Below, in pieces: positions 1-6,807 of a stretch of DNA of 9,038 nucleotides; position 1 is the stretch's first letter, and every line of letters starts with the position of its first letter. Position numbers and translations under genes: made by a program. The notes below the pieces were generated by a model. That model was not told the DNA's origin, did no database searches, and saw only the letters and a list, made by a program, of their open reading frames with translations. Source of the stretch: JAOPZW01 sp036555665 (GTDB lineage Bacteria; Actinomycetota; Thermoleophilia; Solirubrobacterales; Solirubrobacteraceae); contig DATBKW010000044.1 in assembly GCA_036555665.1 (NCBI GenBank), forward strand, positions 1-9,038, written 5' to 3'.

Positions 1-981
1 GGTGTCGGGCACCGCCAGCCCCGGCCGGCTGCGCCAGAACAGGTGCGCGTGATGGTGCGACAGCCCCTTCACGACGGGCGGGATCGGCTTGGGCGAGGCG
101 AAGATGACCGGCGCGATCAGGTGGTCGTGCAGGTTGGCGCCCACACCGGGTAGGTCCAGGCGCCGCTCGACGCCCAGTGCGGCAAGGTCAGCCGCCGGCC
201 CGATGCCCGACAGGAGCAGCAGCTTGGGCGACTCGATGGTGCCCGCGCTCAGCACGACCTCCTCGCCCGCCTCCACCACGCCGTCGGGTATCTCAACGCC
301 CGTGCAGCGGGCTCCGTCCAGGCGCAGCCGCAGCGCCGGCGCGCCGGTGTAGAGCGTCAGGTTCGGGTGCTCGGCGACCGGGTCGAGGAAGGCGCTTGCC
401 GCCGTCTGGCGCACACCGTCGCGGATCGTCAGCTGCGAGTAGCCGACGCCGTCGAGCTCCGCCCCGTTGTGATCGTCGTTGAAGGGCACGCCCGCCTCGA
501 CGGTCGCCGCGACCATCGACGCCAGCAGCGGGTGGGGCTCGTAGCGGGTCATGATCCGCAGCGGCCCGCCGGCGCCATGGAGGTCGTCGGCGCCGCGATC
601 GAAGTCCTCGAGCGCCTTGAAGACGGGCAGGACGTCGTCCCAGCCCCAGCCCGGACAGCCGTGGTAGGCCCAGCCGTCGTAGTCGAGGCGGTGCCCGCGG
701 ATGTAGACCATCCCGTTCAGCGCGCCCGAGCCGCCGAGCACCCTGCCGCGCGGCCAGTAGAGCCGCCGCCCCGCGCAGGTCTCCTGCGGCTCGGTCGTGT
801 GCGCCCAGTCGACCTCCGAGCGGCTCAGCTCCGGCCAGCGCGACGGCTCGTGGATGGCGGGGTTGGTGGCCGGGCCGCCGGCCTCGACGACGGCCACCTT
901 CGCGCCGCCGTCGAGCAGTCGCCGCGCGACGACGCAGCCCGCGGACCCGCCGCCGACCACGACGTAGTCGTGACGAGTCAC
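1..981 (-). CDS. GMC-family FAD-dependent oxidoreductase (choline/alcohol dehydrogenase-like), C-terminus cut by window edge
   Basis: Oxidises an alcohol group to an aldehyde or ketone using bound FAD; the substrate is not readable from sequence. The first 327 codons are present and the frame is still open at base 1; family members are usually about 500-550 residues, so the catalytic His and the C-terminal substrate domain lie outside. Visible: an N-terminal Rossmann dinucleotide site (VVVGGGSAG, Gly10-Gly15) with the ribose-binding acid in VVEAGG (Glu33); the first GMC signature, GRVLGGSGALNG, at about residues 80-90; and the second, GTIESPKLLLLSGIG, at about 245-260. The GTG start at 981 overlaps the permease stop as GTGA, implying translational coupling and co-transcription with the importer. 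No signal peptide is seen, so it is probably cytoplasmic. Family assignment is secure; substrate is unknown. Confidence 0.95.
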   Translation of the reverse strand, partial: MTRHDYVVVGGGSAGCVVARRLLDGGAKVAVVEAGGPATNPAIHEPSRWPELSRSEVDWAHTTEPQETCAGRRLYWPRGRVLGGSGALNGMVYIRGHRLDYDGWAYHGCPGWGWDDVLPVFKALEDFDRGADDLHGAGGPLRIMTRYEPHPLLASMVAATVEAGVPFNDDHNGAELDGVGYSQLTIRDGVRQTAASAFLDPVAEHPNLTLYTGAPALRLRLDGARCTGVEIPDGVVEAGEEVVLSAGTIESPKLLLLSGIGPAADLAALGVERRLDLPGVGANLHDHLIAPVIFASPKPIPPVVKGLSHHHAHLFWRSRPGLAVPDT

Positions 982-1970
982 GTCGCCCGGCGCGAGAGCG
1001 AGTCGATCGCCACCGCGGTCAGGATGATCGCGCCCTGGATGATCGATTGGTACACGGGCTCGACTTCGAGCAGGTTGAAGCCGTTGGTGATGAGCGCCAG
1101 GAAGAGGATGCCCAGGACCGTGCGCCAGATCGCGCCGCGCCCGCCCATCACACTCGTGCCGCCGACGACCACGGCAGCGAATGCGCCGAAGACGACGTCG
1201 ATGCCGTTGCCCGCCTGCCCGGTGGCGGTGCGCGAGACGACGATCGCGCCGCCGATGCCCGCGGCGAGCCCGCTGAAGGCGAAGGCGGCGACCTTCATCG
1301 CGCGCGTGTTGATGCCCGAGAGGCGCGCCGCCTCGGGGTTGCCGCCGACCGCGTAGAGCCAGCGCCCGAACTTCGTGCGCGACAGGACGAAGCCGCACGC
1401 CAGCGCGGCGACGACGAGGATCCAGATCGAGTACTTCACGCCGAGCAGTTCGTTCGTGCCCAGCGCGAAGAACGACGGCTTGGTCACCGTGACGAGGAAG
1501 CCCTTGGTGATGACGTTGCTGAGCCCGGCGATCATCAGGCTGGTCGCCAGCGTGCAGACGAAGGAGTTGATGCGCGCGTAGGCGACAAGCAGTCCGTTGA
1601 TCAGCCCTCCGGCGAGGGCGGCCATCGTCGCCACGAGCAGCGCCGGCCAGGTCCCGAGGTGCGGCTGGAGCTTGGCCGCGATCACTCCGGTGAGGACGAA
1701 CAGGGCGCCGCTCGACAGATCGAACTCGCCGACGATGAGCAGGAAGGTCAGCGCGAAGGCGACCATCCCCACCGGCGCCACCTGCTGCAGGACGTTGAGC
1801 AGGTTGGTCGACGTCAGGAACGTGTCGCTCGTGAACGTCAGCACGAGGAACAGGACGACGACGCAGACGACGATCATGTACTCGCGCAGCAGGTCCAGCG
1901 TGCTCGAGACCGAGGTCAGCGGGCCGCCGGCCATGCGGCCGCGCAGGGTCGCCGCGCGTCCGTCAGACAC
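978..1970 (-). CDS. ABC sugar-type transporter permease (RbsC/XylH-like, BPD_transp_2 family)
   Basis: Membrane-spanning subunit of the importer; it would form a homodimeric channel in the cytoplasmic membrane fed by the upstream binding protein. The protein has 330 residues, normal for the family, and about ten hydrophobic stretches beginning near residue 30 (YMIVVCVVVLFLVL). Family hallmarks are NLLNVLQQVAPVGMVAFA, then EFDLSSGALFVLTGV (equivalent to the IDLSVGS motif), and near the C-terminus GGTSVMGGRGAIWRTVLG. The GTG start at 1970 overlaps the end of the ATPase gene by 8 bases. An in-frame ATG at 1934 is an alternative that would drop 12 mostly polar residues, but neither start has a strong ribosome binding site. 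The gene ends in a GTGA overlap with the GMC gene. Ligand specificity cannot be inferred from the permease. Confidence 0.95.
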   Translation of the reverse strand: MSDGRAATLRGRMAGGPLTSVSSTLDLLREYMIVVCVVVLFLVLTFTSDTFLTSTNLLNVLQQVAPVGMVAFALTFLLIVGEFDLSSGALFVLTGVIAAKLQPHLGTWPALLVATMAALAGGLINGLLVAYARINSFVCTLATSLMIAGLSNVITKGFLVTVTKPSFFALGTNELLGVKYSIWILVVAALACGFVLSRTKFGRWLYAVGGNPEAARLSGINTRAMKVAAFAFSGLAAGIGGAIVVSRTATGQAGNGIDVVFGAFAAVVVGGTSVMGGRGAIWRTVLGILFLALITNGFNLLEVEPVYQSIIQGAIILTAVAIDSLSRRAT

Positions 1971-3456
1971 TGCCGAACACCGCCCGCATCACGGTGGCCT
2001 CGTCGGCGTCGGCGCCGGTGTATTCGCCCACGATCCGCCCCGCCCGCAGCGCGATCACCCGGTGCGCGAGGCCGAGCACCTCCTCCAGCTCGCTGGAGAT
2101 CAGCAGCACGCCGAGGCCGCCGGCGGCGAGGTCGCGGATGAGGTCGTAGATCGCGCGCTTGGCGCCGACGTCGATCCCGCGCGTCGGCTCGTCGGCGAGC
2201 AGCAGGCGCGGCGTCTTGACCAGCCACTTCGCCAGCGCGGCCTTCTGCTGGTTGCCCCCCGACAGCGACGAGACCGGCAGCGCCTGCGACGTCGTGCGCG
2301 CATCGACTCTGCGCAGCGTCTCGCCGACGACGCGATGCTCGCGGCGACGCTGCAGCACGCCGCGGCGCGTGACCTCGCCGAGGTGGGCCATCGTGACGTT
2401 CTCGCCCAGCGGGCGGACCATCACCAGCCCCTGGTCCTTGCGGCTCTCAGGCAGCAGCGCGACCCCGCGACGGATACTCGAGCGCGGCGAGCGCGAGCGC
2501 AGCTCGCGTCCGTCCACCGCGATCGTGCCGCTCGCCGGATCGGCGCCGAAGATCGCGCGTGCGATCTCGGTGCGCCCGCTGCCCACCAGGCCCGCCAGGC
2601 CGACGATCTCGCCGGCGCGGACGTCGAAGGAGATGTCGTGGAACGCGGGCGGCCGACTGAGGTCGCGCAGCGACAGCACGACGGGCGCTCCGGACGGCGG
2701 CGGGGTGCGATCGGGGAACGCGACATCGAGCGAGCGCCCGAGCATCGCGGTCACCAGGCTGTCGCTCGTCTCTTCGGCCGCGGGCGACGTCTTGACGCGG
2801 CGACCGTCCTTGAGCACGGTGACGGTGTCGCACAGCGCCAGGACGTCACCGAGGAGGTGCGACACGTAGATCACCGTGACGCCTTCGTCGCGCAACTCGC
2901 GCGTGAGCGCCAGCAGCCGGTCGGCCTCGTCGCGCGTCAGGGCCGCGGTCGGCTCGTCCATGACGATCAGCCGCGTGTCACGCACGAGCTGTCGCATGAT
3001 CTCGACCTTCTGCTGGTCCGCGGTGCGCAACGTCCGCACGGCGGCCGCAGGGCGCTCGCGAAAGCCGATGCGCTCAGCGAGCTCGGCGAAGCGCTCGCGC
3101 TGCCGGGTGCGATCGACGAGCCCGCGGCTTCCCGGCTCGACCCCGAGGAAGACGTTGTCAAGCACCGACAGGTCGGGGGCGAGCGCGAACTCCTGCTCGA
3201 TCAGCCCGATGCCATAGCGGATCGCGTCGCGCGGTGAGCGATAGCTGACCGGCTCACCGTCGACGAGGATCTCGCCGGCGTCCGGCGCCACGGCGCCGGC
3301 CACGACCTTGCCGAGCGTCGACTTGCCGGCGCCGTTCTCGCCGACCAGCGCATGGATCTCGCCGGCGGCGATATCGAGGCTGACGTCGTCGAGCGCGACG
3401 GCGGCGCCGTAGCGCTTGTGGATGCCGCGCACCGAGCACGCGGCGCCGGCTCTCAC
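1963..3456 (-). CDS. Sugar-type ABC transporter ATP-binding protein with two fused nucleotide-binding domains (RbsA/MglA/XylG-like)
   Basis: Energises the importer by ATP hydrolysis on the cytoplasmic face. About 497 residues with two ABC domains in tandem, typical of CUT2 transporters. Domain 1 has Walker A GENGAGKST (39-47) and Walker B LIVMDEPTAAL. Its signature is degenerate: LRTADQQKVEIMRQL instead of LSxGQQ. Domain 2 has the family's atypical Walker A GLVGSGRTE, where Arg replaces the usual Lys, a canonical signature LSGGNQQKAALAKWL, and Walker B LLLADEPTRGIDVGAK. One weak and one intact composite ATP site is expected in this family. Two adjacent GTG codons (3459 and 3456) could start it. 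I prefer 3456 because it forms a GTGA overlap with the stop of the binding-protein gene, like other junctions here. The end overlaps the permease by 8 bases. Confidence 0.95.
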   Translation of the reverse strand: MRAGAACSVRGIHKRYGAAVALDDVSLDIAAGEIHALVGENGAGKSTLGKVVAGAVAPDAGEILVDGEPVSYRSPRDAIRYGIGLIEQEFALAPDLSVLDNVFLGVEPGSRGLVDRTRQRERFAELAERIGFRERPAAAVRTLRTADQQKVEIMRQLVRDTRLIVMDEPTAALTRDEADRLLALTRELRDEGVTVIYVSHLLGDVLALCDTVTVLKDGRRVKTSPAAEETSDSLVTAMLGRSLDVAFPDRTPPPSGAPVVLSLRDLSRPPAFHDISFDVRAGEIVGLAGLVGSGRTEIARAIFGADPASGTIAVDGRELRSRSPRSSIRRGVALLPESRKDQGLVMVRPLGENVTMAHLGEVTRRGVLQRRREHRVVGETLRRVDARTTSQALPVSSLSGGNQQKAALAKWLVKTPRLLLADEPTRGIDVGAKRAIYDLIRDLAAGGLGVLLISSELEEVLGLAHRVIALRAGRIVGEYTGADADEATVMRAVFGSV

Positions 3457-4478
3457 CACTCGGGCTTGTACTTGTCGACGTTGTCGGCGTCGACGATCGT
3501 GCCGACCGGACTGAGGTCCTTGGTGACGTCGATCGTGGTGTCGCCGGGGTTCTCCTTGCGCGCGGCCCGGATCGCCATGAGCGTCGCCGCCTTGGCCTCC
3601 GTCGCGGGCAGGATCACGGTGTCGCCGAACTGCTTGCCGGCCTTGATCGCATCGACGCCGACCTTGCTGCCGCCCGCGCCCACGGTGATGATCTTGTTCT
3701 TGTGCAGGTCCGCGACGACCTTCTCGGTCGCGATCGCCACCGGGTCGGAGTCGTTGACGATGACGTTGATGTCCGGGTGGACCTGCAGCAGCTGGCGGGC
3801 CTGCTGCGCGCCGGTGTCGGGATCGAAGTTCGCGGCCGCCTCGGCGACCACCTTGATGTTCGGGTACTTCGCCTTGACCGTGTCATTGAAGGTCTTGCGC
3901 GTGATCGACGCGTAGTCGAAGGCGACCGGGCCGAACAGGTAGATGACCTTGCACGGGTTGGCGGCGGCCTTCTGGCAGGCGCGGTTGGTCAGGTCGGCGA
4001 CCGCGACTCCGTTGGTCGTCGACAGCGTCACCGCCGAGCCGACGATGCCCGGGACCTGTGGGTCGGTCGTCTGCTTGGGACCCAGCGCCGTGCCCTGCAC
4101 GACCACCGGGATGCCCGCGTCCATGGCCTGCCGCGCGCACGAGATCAGCGGCGGACCGGAGACCGCCTTCAGGATGAAAGCGTCGTACTTCTTCGACGCG
4201 ATCGCGTCCTGGCAGTTGGCCAGCTCGCGCTGGACGTCGTTGTTGGAGTCGAAGGTGGTGACCGAGGCGTTGTTGGCGGCCGCGGTGTCCTTCGCGCTCT
4301 TGATGATCACCTGCTCGACGGGGTTGGCCTGGATCGCGACGAAGTGCGCGATGTTGACGTGCTTGTCGGCGTTCGCCCCTTGACTCGACGTGCTCGACGA
4401 GCCGCTGTCACTGCCCCCGCAGGCGGCGACCGCCGTGACAGCGGCTGCCATCACGGACACGGCGAAGACGCGTCTCAT
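3453..4478 (-). CDS. Sugar-type ABC transporter substrate-binding lipoprotein (Peripla_BP_4 / RbsB-like)
   Basis: Captures the transported ligand outside the membrane and delivers it to the permease. With the ATG at 4478 it is 341 residues. A lipoprotein signal opens it: Arg2-Arg3, a hydrophobic core, and lipobox VAAC with acylated Cys20, followed by a Gly/Ser-rich linker. The mature part has the two-lobe periplasmic-binding fold, for example DINVIVNDSDPVAIATEKV and GDTVILPATEAKAATLMAI. Two cysteines in NRACQKAAANPCK may form a disulfide. The open frame extends upstream to 4547, but the extension lacks signal character and runs through the operator. A strong purine tract lies five bases before 4478, so that start is chosen. 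It is the first gene of the operon. The ligand could be a sugar, polyol or a related small alcohol; the fold alone does not decide. Confidence 0.95.
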   Translation of the reverse strand: MRRVFAVSVMAAAVTAVAACGGSDSGSSSTSSQGANADKHVNIAHFVAIQANPVEQVIIKSAKDTAAANNASVTTFDSNNDVQRELANCQDAIASKKYDAFILKAVSGPPLISCARQAMDAGIPVVVQGTALGPKQTTDPQVPGIVGSAVTLSTTNGVAVADLTNRACQKAAANPCKVIYLFGPVAFDYASITRKTFNDTVKAKYPNIKVVAEAAANFDPDTGAQQARQLLQVHPDINVIVNDSDPVAIATEKVVADLHKNKIITVGAGGSKVGVDAIKAGKQFGDTVILPATEAKAATLMAIRAARKENPGDTTIDVTKDLSPVGTIVDADNVDKYKPEW

Positions 4479-4481
4479 ATG

Positions 4482-4490
4482 CTCCCTCCC
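4482..4490 (-). promoter_or_regulatory. Ribosome binding site that fixes the start of the binding-protein gene
   Basis: Read on the minus strand the bases are GGGAGGGAG. The best-matching GGAGGG core (4489 to 4484) ends five bases before the ATG at 4478. This supports 4478 over the upstream in-frame start at 4547. Confidence 0.8.
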
Positions 4491-4502
4491 GCAGTTCGCA
4501 TA

Positions 4503-4518
4503 GCGCACAAATGTGCGC
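4503..4518. promoter_or_regulatory. Probable operator: perfect 7+2+7 inverted repeat in the divergent control region
   Basis: The sequence GCGCACAAATGTGCGC has two perfect 7-base arms around an AA centre. Flanking bases do not extend the symmetry. It lies between the divergent hydrolase and binding-protein genes, just downstream of the predicted minus-strand start site and upstream of the candidate plus-strand -10 box, so one dimeric regulator could control both units. No regulator is encoded in this window. Size and symmetry suit a helix-turn-helix dimer, but the family cannot be named from the site alone. Confidence 0.6.
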
Positions 4519-4531
4519 AGACCGCCACGGC

Positions 4532-4560
4532 ACGGTACTCTCCGCAAACTCGGCCGTCAA
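4532..4560 (-). promoter_or_regulatory. Sigma70-like promoter of the importer-GMC operon
   Basis: On the minus strand there is a -35 box TTGACG (4560-4555), a 17-base spacer and a -10 box TACCGT (4537-4532, fitting TAnnnT). Transcription would start near 4526-4524, giving a leader of roughly 47 bases before the ATG at 4478. The 16-base inverted repeat at 4503-4518 would then sit just downstream of the start, at about +7 to +22, where a bound repressor would block elongation or initiation. The boxes and spacing are read directly; activity is inferred. Confidence 0.6.
4536..4541 (+). promoter_or_regulatory. Candidate -10 box for the hydrolase-LLM operon
   Basis: TACTCT fits TAnnnT and lies 60 bases before the GTG at 4601. 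It overlaps the minus-strand -10 box by two bases, a back-to-back arrangement. No convincing -35 box exists; the position where one would lie (about 4512-4519) is inside the inverted repeat, so this promoter may depend on an activator or be wrong. Confidence 0.3.
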
Positions 4561-4588
4561 TCATTGCGGCGGACGGAAACCGCTCGGC

Positions 4589-4594
4589 AGGAGG
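4589..4594 (+). promoter_or_regulatory. Shine-Dalgarno site that fixes the hydrolase start
   Basis: AGGAGG is followed by a six-base spacer and the GTG at 4601. The open frame reaches back to an ATG-like start at 4511 inside the inverted repeat. This ribosome site and the start of family similarity both favour 4601. Confidence 0.85.
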
Positions 4595-4600
4595 ACGAAC

Positions 4601-5404
4601 GTGAGCGACACCACCACGACGCGCATCGAAGGCGCAGGCGAGAAGCTGCAGGTGGAAGGCGGCTCGATCTCGCTCCTGCGCGGCGGGTCCGGCCCGCCGC
4701 TGCTGTTCCTCCACGCCGCCGGGGGCGCCGGCGCATGGCTGCCCTTCCACGGGCTGCTGGCGCGCCACTTCGAGGTGCTCGCACCCGATCACCCGGGCTT
4801 CGGCGCCTCCGACGACCTGCCCGAGGTCGAGGGCATCGACGACCTCGTCTACCACTACCTCGACGTCCTCGACCGGCTCGGGCTCGATCGCGTCAACGTG
4901 GTGGGCGGGTCGCTGGGCGGCTGGATCGCCGCCGAGCTCGCCGTCCATTCGCCCGAGCGCATCGACCGGCTCGTGCTGCTCGGCGCGGCGGGGCTGCGGA
5001 TCCCCGGCCACATGGCCACCGACCTGTTCCTGATGACGCCCGAGCAGGTCGTCGCCACGCTCTACAAGCACCCCGAGGCCGCGGCCGGGACCTTCCCCGA
5101 GGAGCCCGACGTCGACTTCATCCTCGCCATGTACCGCGACATGGCGGGGCTGGCGCGCTACGGCTGGGCGCCCTACCTGAACAACCCCAAGCTCGAGCGC
5201 CGCCTGCACCGCATCACGGCGCCGACGCTCGTCCTGTGGGCCGACGACGACCGCGTCGTCGGAATCGAACACGGTCGCCGCTACGCCGAGCGAATCTCGG
5301 GCGCGACCCTGCGCGTGATCGAGGACTGCGGCCACGCCATGTACTTCGAGCGCCCCGACGCGTTCGCCGACGCCATCAGCGAGTTCCTGGAGGTCACGGC
5401 ATGA
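4601..5404 (+). CDS. Alpha/beta-fold hydrolase
   Basis: Serine hydrolase, likely acting on an ester, lactone or ring-cleavage product in the cytoplasm. The protein has 267 residues, normal for small alpha/beta hydrolases. Visible parts: the oxyanion region LLFLHAAGGAGAW (about 34-46), APDHPGFGASD (61-71), the nucleophile elbow VVGGSLGG with Ser104, the acid in LVLWADDDRVV (probably Asp217), and the catalytic His245 in CGHAMYFERP. The triad is therefore complete, with spacing close to that of meta-cleavage-product hydrolases and related esterases. GTG 4601 is chosen because of AGGAGG six bases upstream. It is the first gene of the plus operon, and its stop overlaps the next start as ATGA (5401-5404). 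The substrate is unknown; the neighbouring flavin enzyme suggests that this protein processes its product. Confidence 0.95.
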   Translation: MSDTTTTRIEGAGEKLQVEGGSISLLRGGSGPPLLFLHAAGGAGAWLPFHGLLARHFEVLAPDHPGFGASDDLPEVEGIDDLVYHYLDVLDRLGLDRVNVVGGSLGGWIAAELAVHSPERIDRLVLLGAAGLRIPGHMATDLFLMTPEQVVATLYKHPEAAAGTFPEEPDVDFILAMYRDMAGLARYGWAPYLNNPKLERRLHRITAPTLVLWADDDRVVGIEHGRRYAERISGATLRVIEDCGHAMYFERPDAFADAISEFLEVTA

Positions 5405-6564
5405 AGTTCGTCTTCTTCCACCTGATGCCGTACCCGTACCTGCCCGACGACTTCGACGAGAAGTACGCGTCGCCGTCGCTGAACTTCCCCAACGGCCACT
5501 TCGAGCCCAAGCTCGGGCACCAGCTCTACCACCGCTATCTCGACGAGCTCGAGTACGCCGAGAAGCTCGGCTTCGACGGGATCGCGGTCAACGAGCACCA
5601 CCAGACCGCGTACGGCCTCATGCCCTCGCCGAACATCATGGCCGCGGCCCTCGCGCGGCGCACGAGCCGGGCCAAGGTCATGGTCCTCGGCAACGCGATC
5701 GGCATCCGCGACCACCCGCTGCGCGTGGCCGAGGAGATCGCGATGCTCGACCACATCACCGACGGGCGCATCGTCTCGGGCTTCGTACGCGGCATCGGGT
5801 GGGAGTACTACGCGCACGCGATCAGCCCGACGCGCTCGCGCGACCGCTTCAACGAGGCGCACGACCTCATCATCAAGGCGTGGACCAGCGAGGACGTCTT
5901 CGAGTGGGTCAGCCCCAACTACGAGTTCCGCTACGTCAACGTCTGGCCGCGGCCGCTGCAGGACCCGCATCCCCCGATCTACATCCCCGGCGCCGGCAGC
6001 ACCGAGACGATGAAGTTCTGCGCCGAGAAGCGCTACACGTACATGTCGGTCTACGCCCCGACGCCCGTCGTCAAGCGCTGGTTCGACGGCTACCGCAGCG
6101 CCGCCAACGACCTCGGCTACGAGCCCGACCCCGAGAAGCTCGGCCTCTCGATCCCGGTCTACGTCGCCGAGACCGACGACCAGGCGCACGCCGAGGGCCG
6201 CCGGCACATCGAGTGGCTCTTCCACAAGGGCCTCAAGCAGGGCATCGAGCGCGTGATGCCGCCCGGCTACACCTCGCTGGGCTCACTGCGCGGGATGCTC
6301 TCGGCGCGCGGCAAGCCGCCCAACGAGTACTCCTACGAGGAGCTCGTCGAGCACGGCATGGCCGTGGTCGGCAGCCCGGACAGCGTCGGTGAGCGCTTCG
6401 AGCAGCTCGCCGACGAGCTCGGGTTCGGCCAGGTCATCGCGCTCATGGGCGTCGGCGACATGCCGCATTACCGCACGGTCAAGAGCATGGAGCTCTTCGC
6501 CACGCAGGTGATGCCGGCGCTGCGGCGTCGCGCCGGCGAGGCGGAGCCCGCCGCCGTGGCCTGA
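5401..6564 (+). CDS. LLM-class flavin-dependent oxidoreductase (bacterial luciferase-like monooxygenase)
   Basis: A TIM-barrel enzyme expected to use reduced flavin (FMNH2 or F420H2) for oxygenation or hydride transfer. It has 387 residues, within the usual family range. Conserved stretches read directly are LEYAEKLGFDGIAVNEHHQT (50-69), LMPSPNIMAAALA, IRDHPLRVAEEIAMLDH and TDGRIVSGFVRGIGWEYY. Near the C-terminus VGSPDSVGERFEQLADELG matches the usual end of the barrel. A GGAGG at 5389-5393 lies seven bases before the ATG, and the start overlaps the hydrolase stop as ATGA, so the two are co-translated. No flavin reductase partner is in the window. Whether it is a monooxygenase, a type II Baeyer-Villiger-like enzyme or an F420-dependent dehydrogenase cannot be settled here; the family assignment is firm. 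Confidence 0.95.
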   Translation: MKFVFFHLMPYPYLPDDFDEKYASPSLNFPNGHFEPKLGHQLYHRYLDELEYAEKLGFDGIAVNEHHQTAYGLMPSPNIMAAALARRTSRAKVMVLGNAIGIRDHPLRVAEEIAMLDHITDGRIVSGFVRGIGWEYYAHAISPTRSRDRFNEAHDLIIKAWTSEDVFEWVSPNYEFRYVNVWPRPLQDPHPPIYIPGAGSTETMKFCAEKRYTYMSVYAPTPVVKRWFDGYRSAANDLGYEPDPEKLGLSIPVYVAETDDQAHAEGRRHIEWLFHKGLKQGIERVMPPGYTSLGSLRGMLSARGKPPNEYSYEELVEHGMAVVGSPDSVGERFEQLADELGFGQVIALMGVGDMPHYRTVKSMELFATQVMPALRRRAGEAEPAAVA

Positions 6565-6596
6565 ATCCGGAGCATCGGCCATCCGTCCAGGGCGGC

Positions 6597-6617
6597 AGGG
6601 GCGCCGGGCGCGCCCTT
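6597..6617 (+). terminator. GC-rich hairpin shortly after the LLM gene, possible terminator
   Basis: Bases 6597-6604 pair with 6610-6617 (eight pairs including one G-T) around a five-base loop CGGGC, beginning 33 bases after the LLM stop. There is no run of T after the stem, so it is not a classic intrinsic terminator. It could act as an actinobacterial U-less terminator or an mRNA 3' end stabiliser. Confidence 0.35.
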
Positions 6618-6807
6618 GAACCCCTCCGCCATGATCGATGCCACCCTCTTTGCCCTCTTCGTCGGAGCCGTCGCTACACCAGTGTCCTGGTGGGGGATCA
6701 GCCGCTTCGGGTGAGCCGATGGCACCGAGCGCGAGCGGCGCTCGCGGCCGCAAGCAGTGAGGGCCGCTGGCTCGGCCGCTGGCGGTCGAGCGCAAGTGTG
6801 CTGGATT

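Noticed and set aside
367..3237. Long plus-strand open frames opposite the importer operon (for example 367-1356, 1047-2141, 1597-3237)
   Set aside because: They are antisense to genes with clear family motifs and give low-complexity Arg/Ala/Asp-rich proteins without domains or ribosome sites; a usual effect of high-GC third positions.
4511..4600. N-terminal extension of the hydrolase starting at 4511
   Set aside because: It would begin inside the operator palindrome and cross the promoters; the AGGAGG before GTG 4601 gives a much better start.
4475..6225. Minus-strand open frames over the hydrolase and LLM genes (4475-5335, 5281-6225)
   Set aside because: Antisense shadows with Val/Glu/Arg-rich composition and no recognisable domain; the plus strand carries complete, motif-bearing genes.
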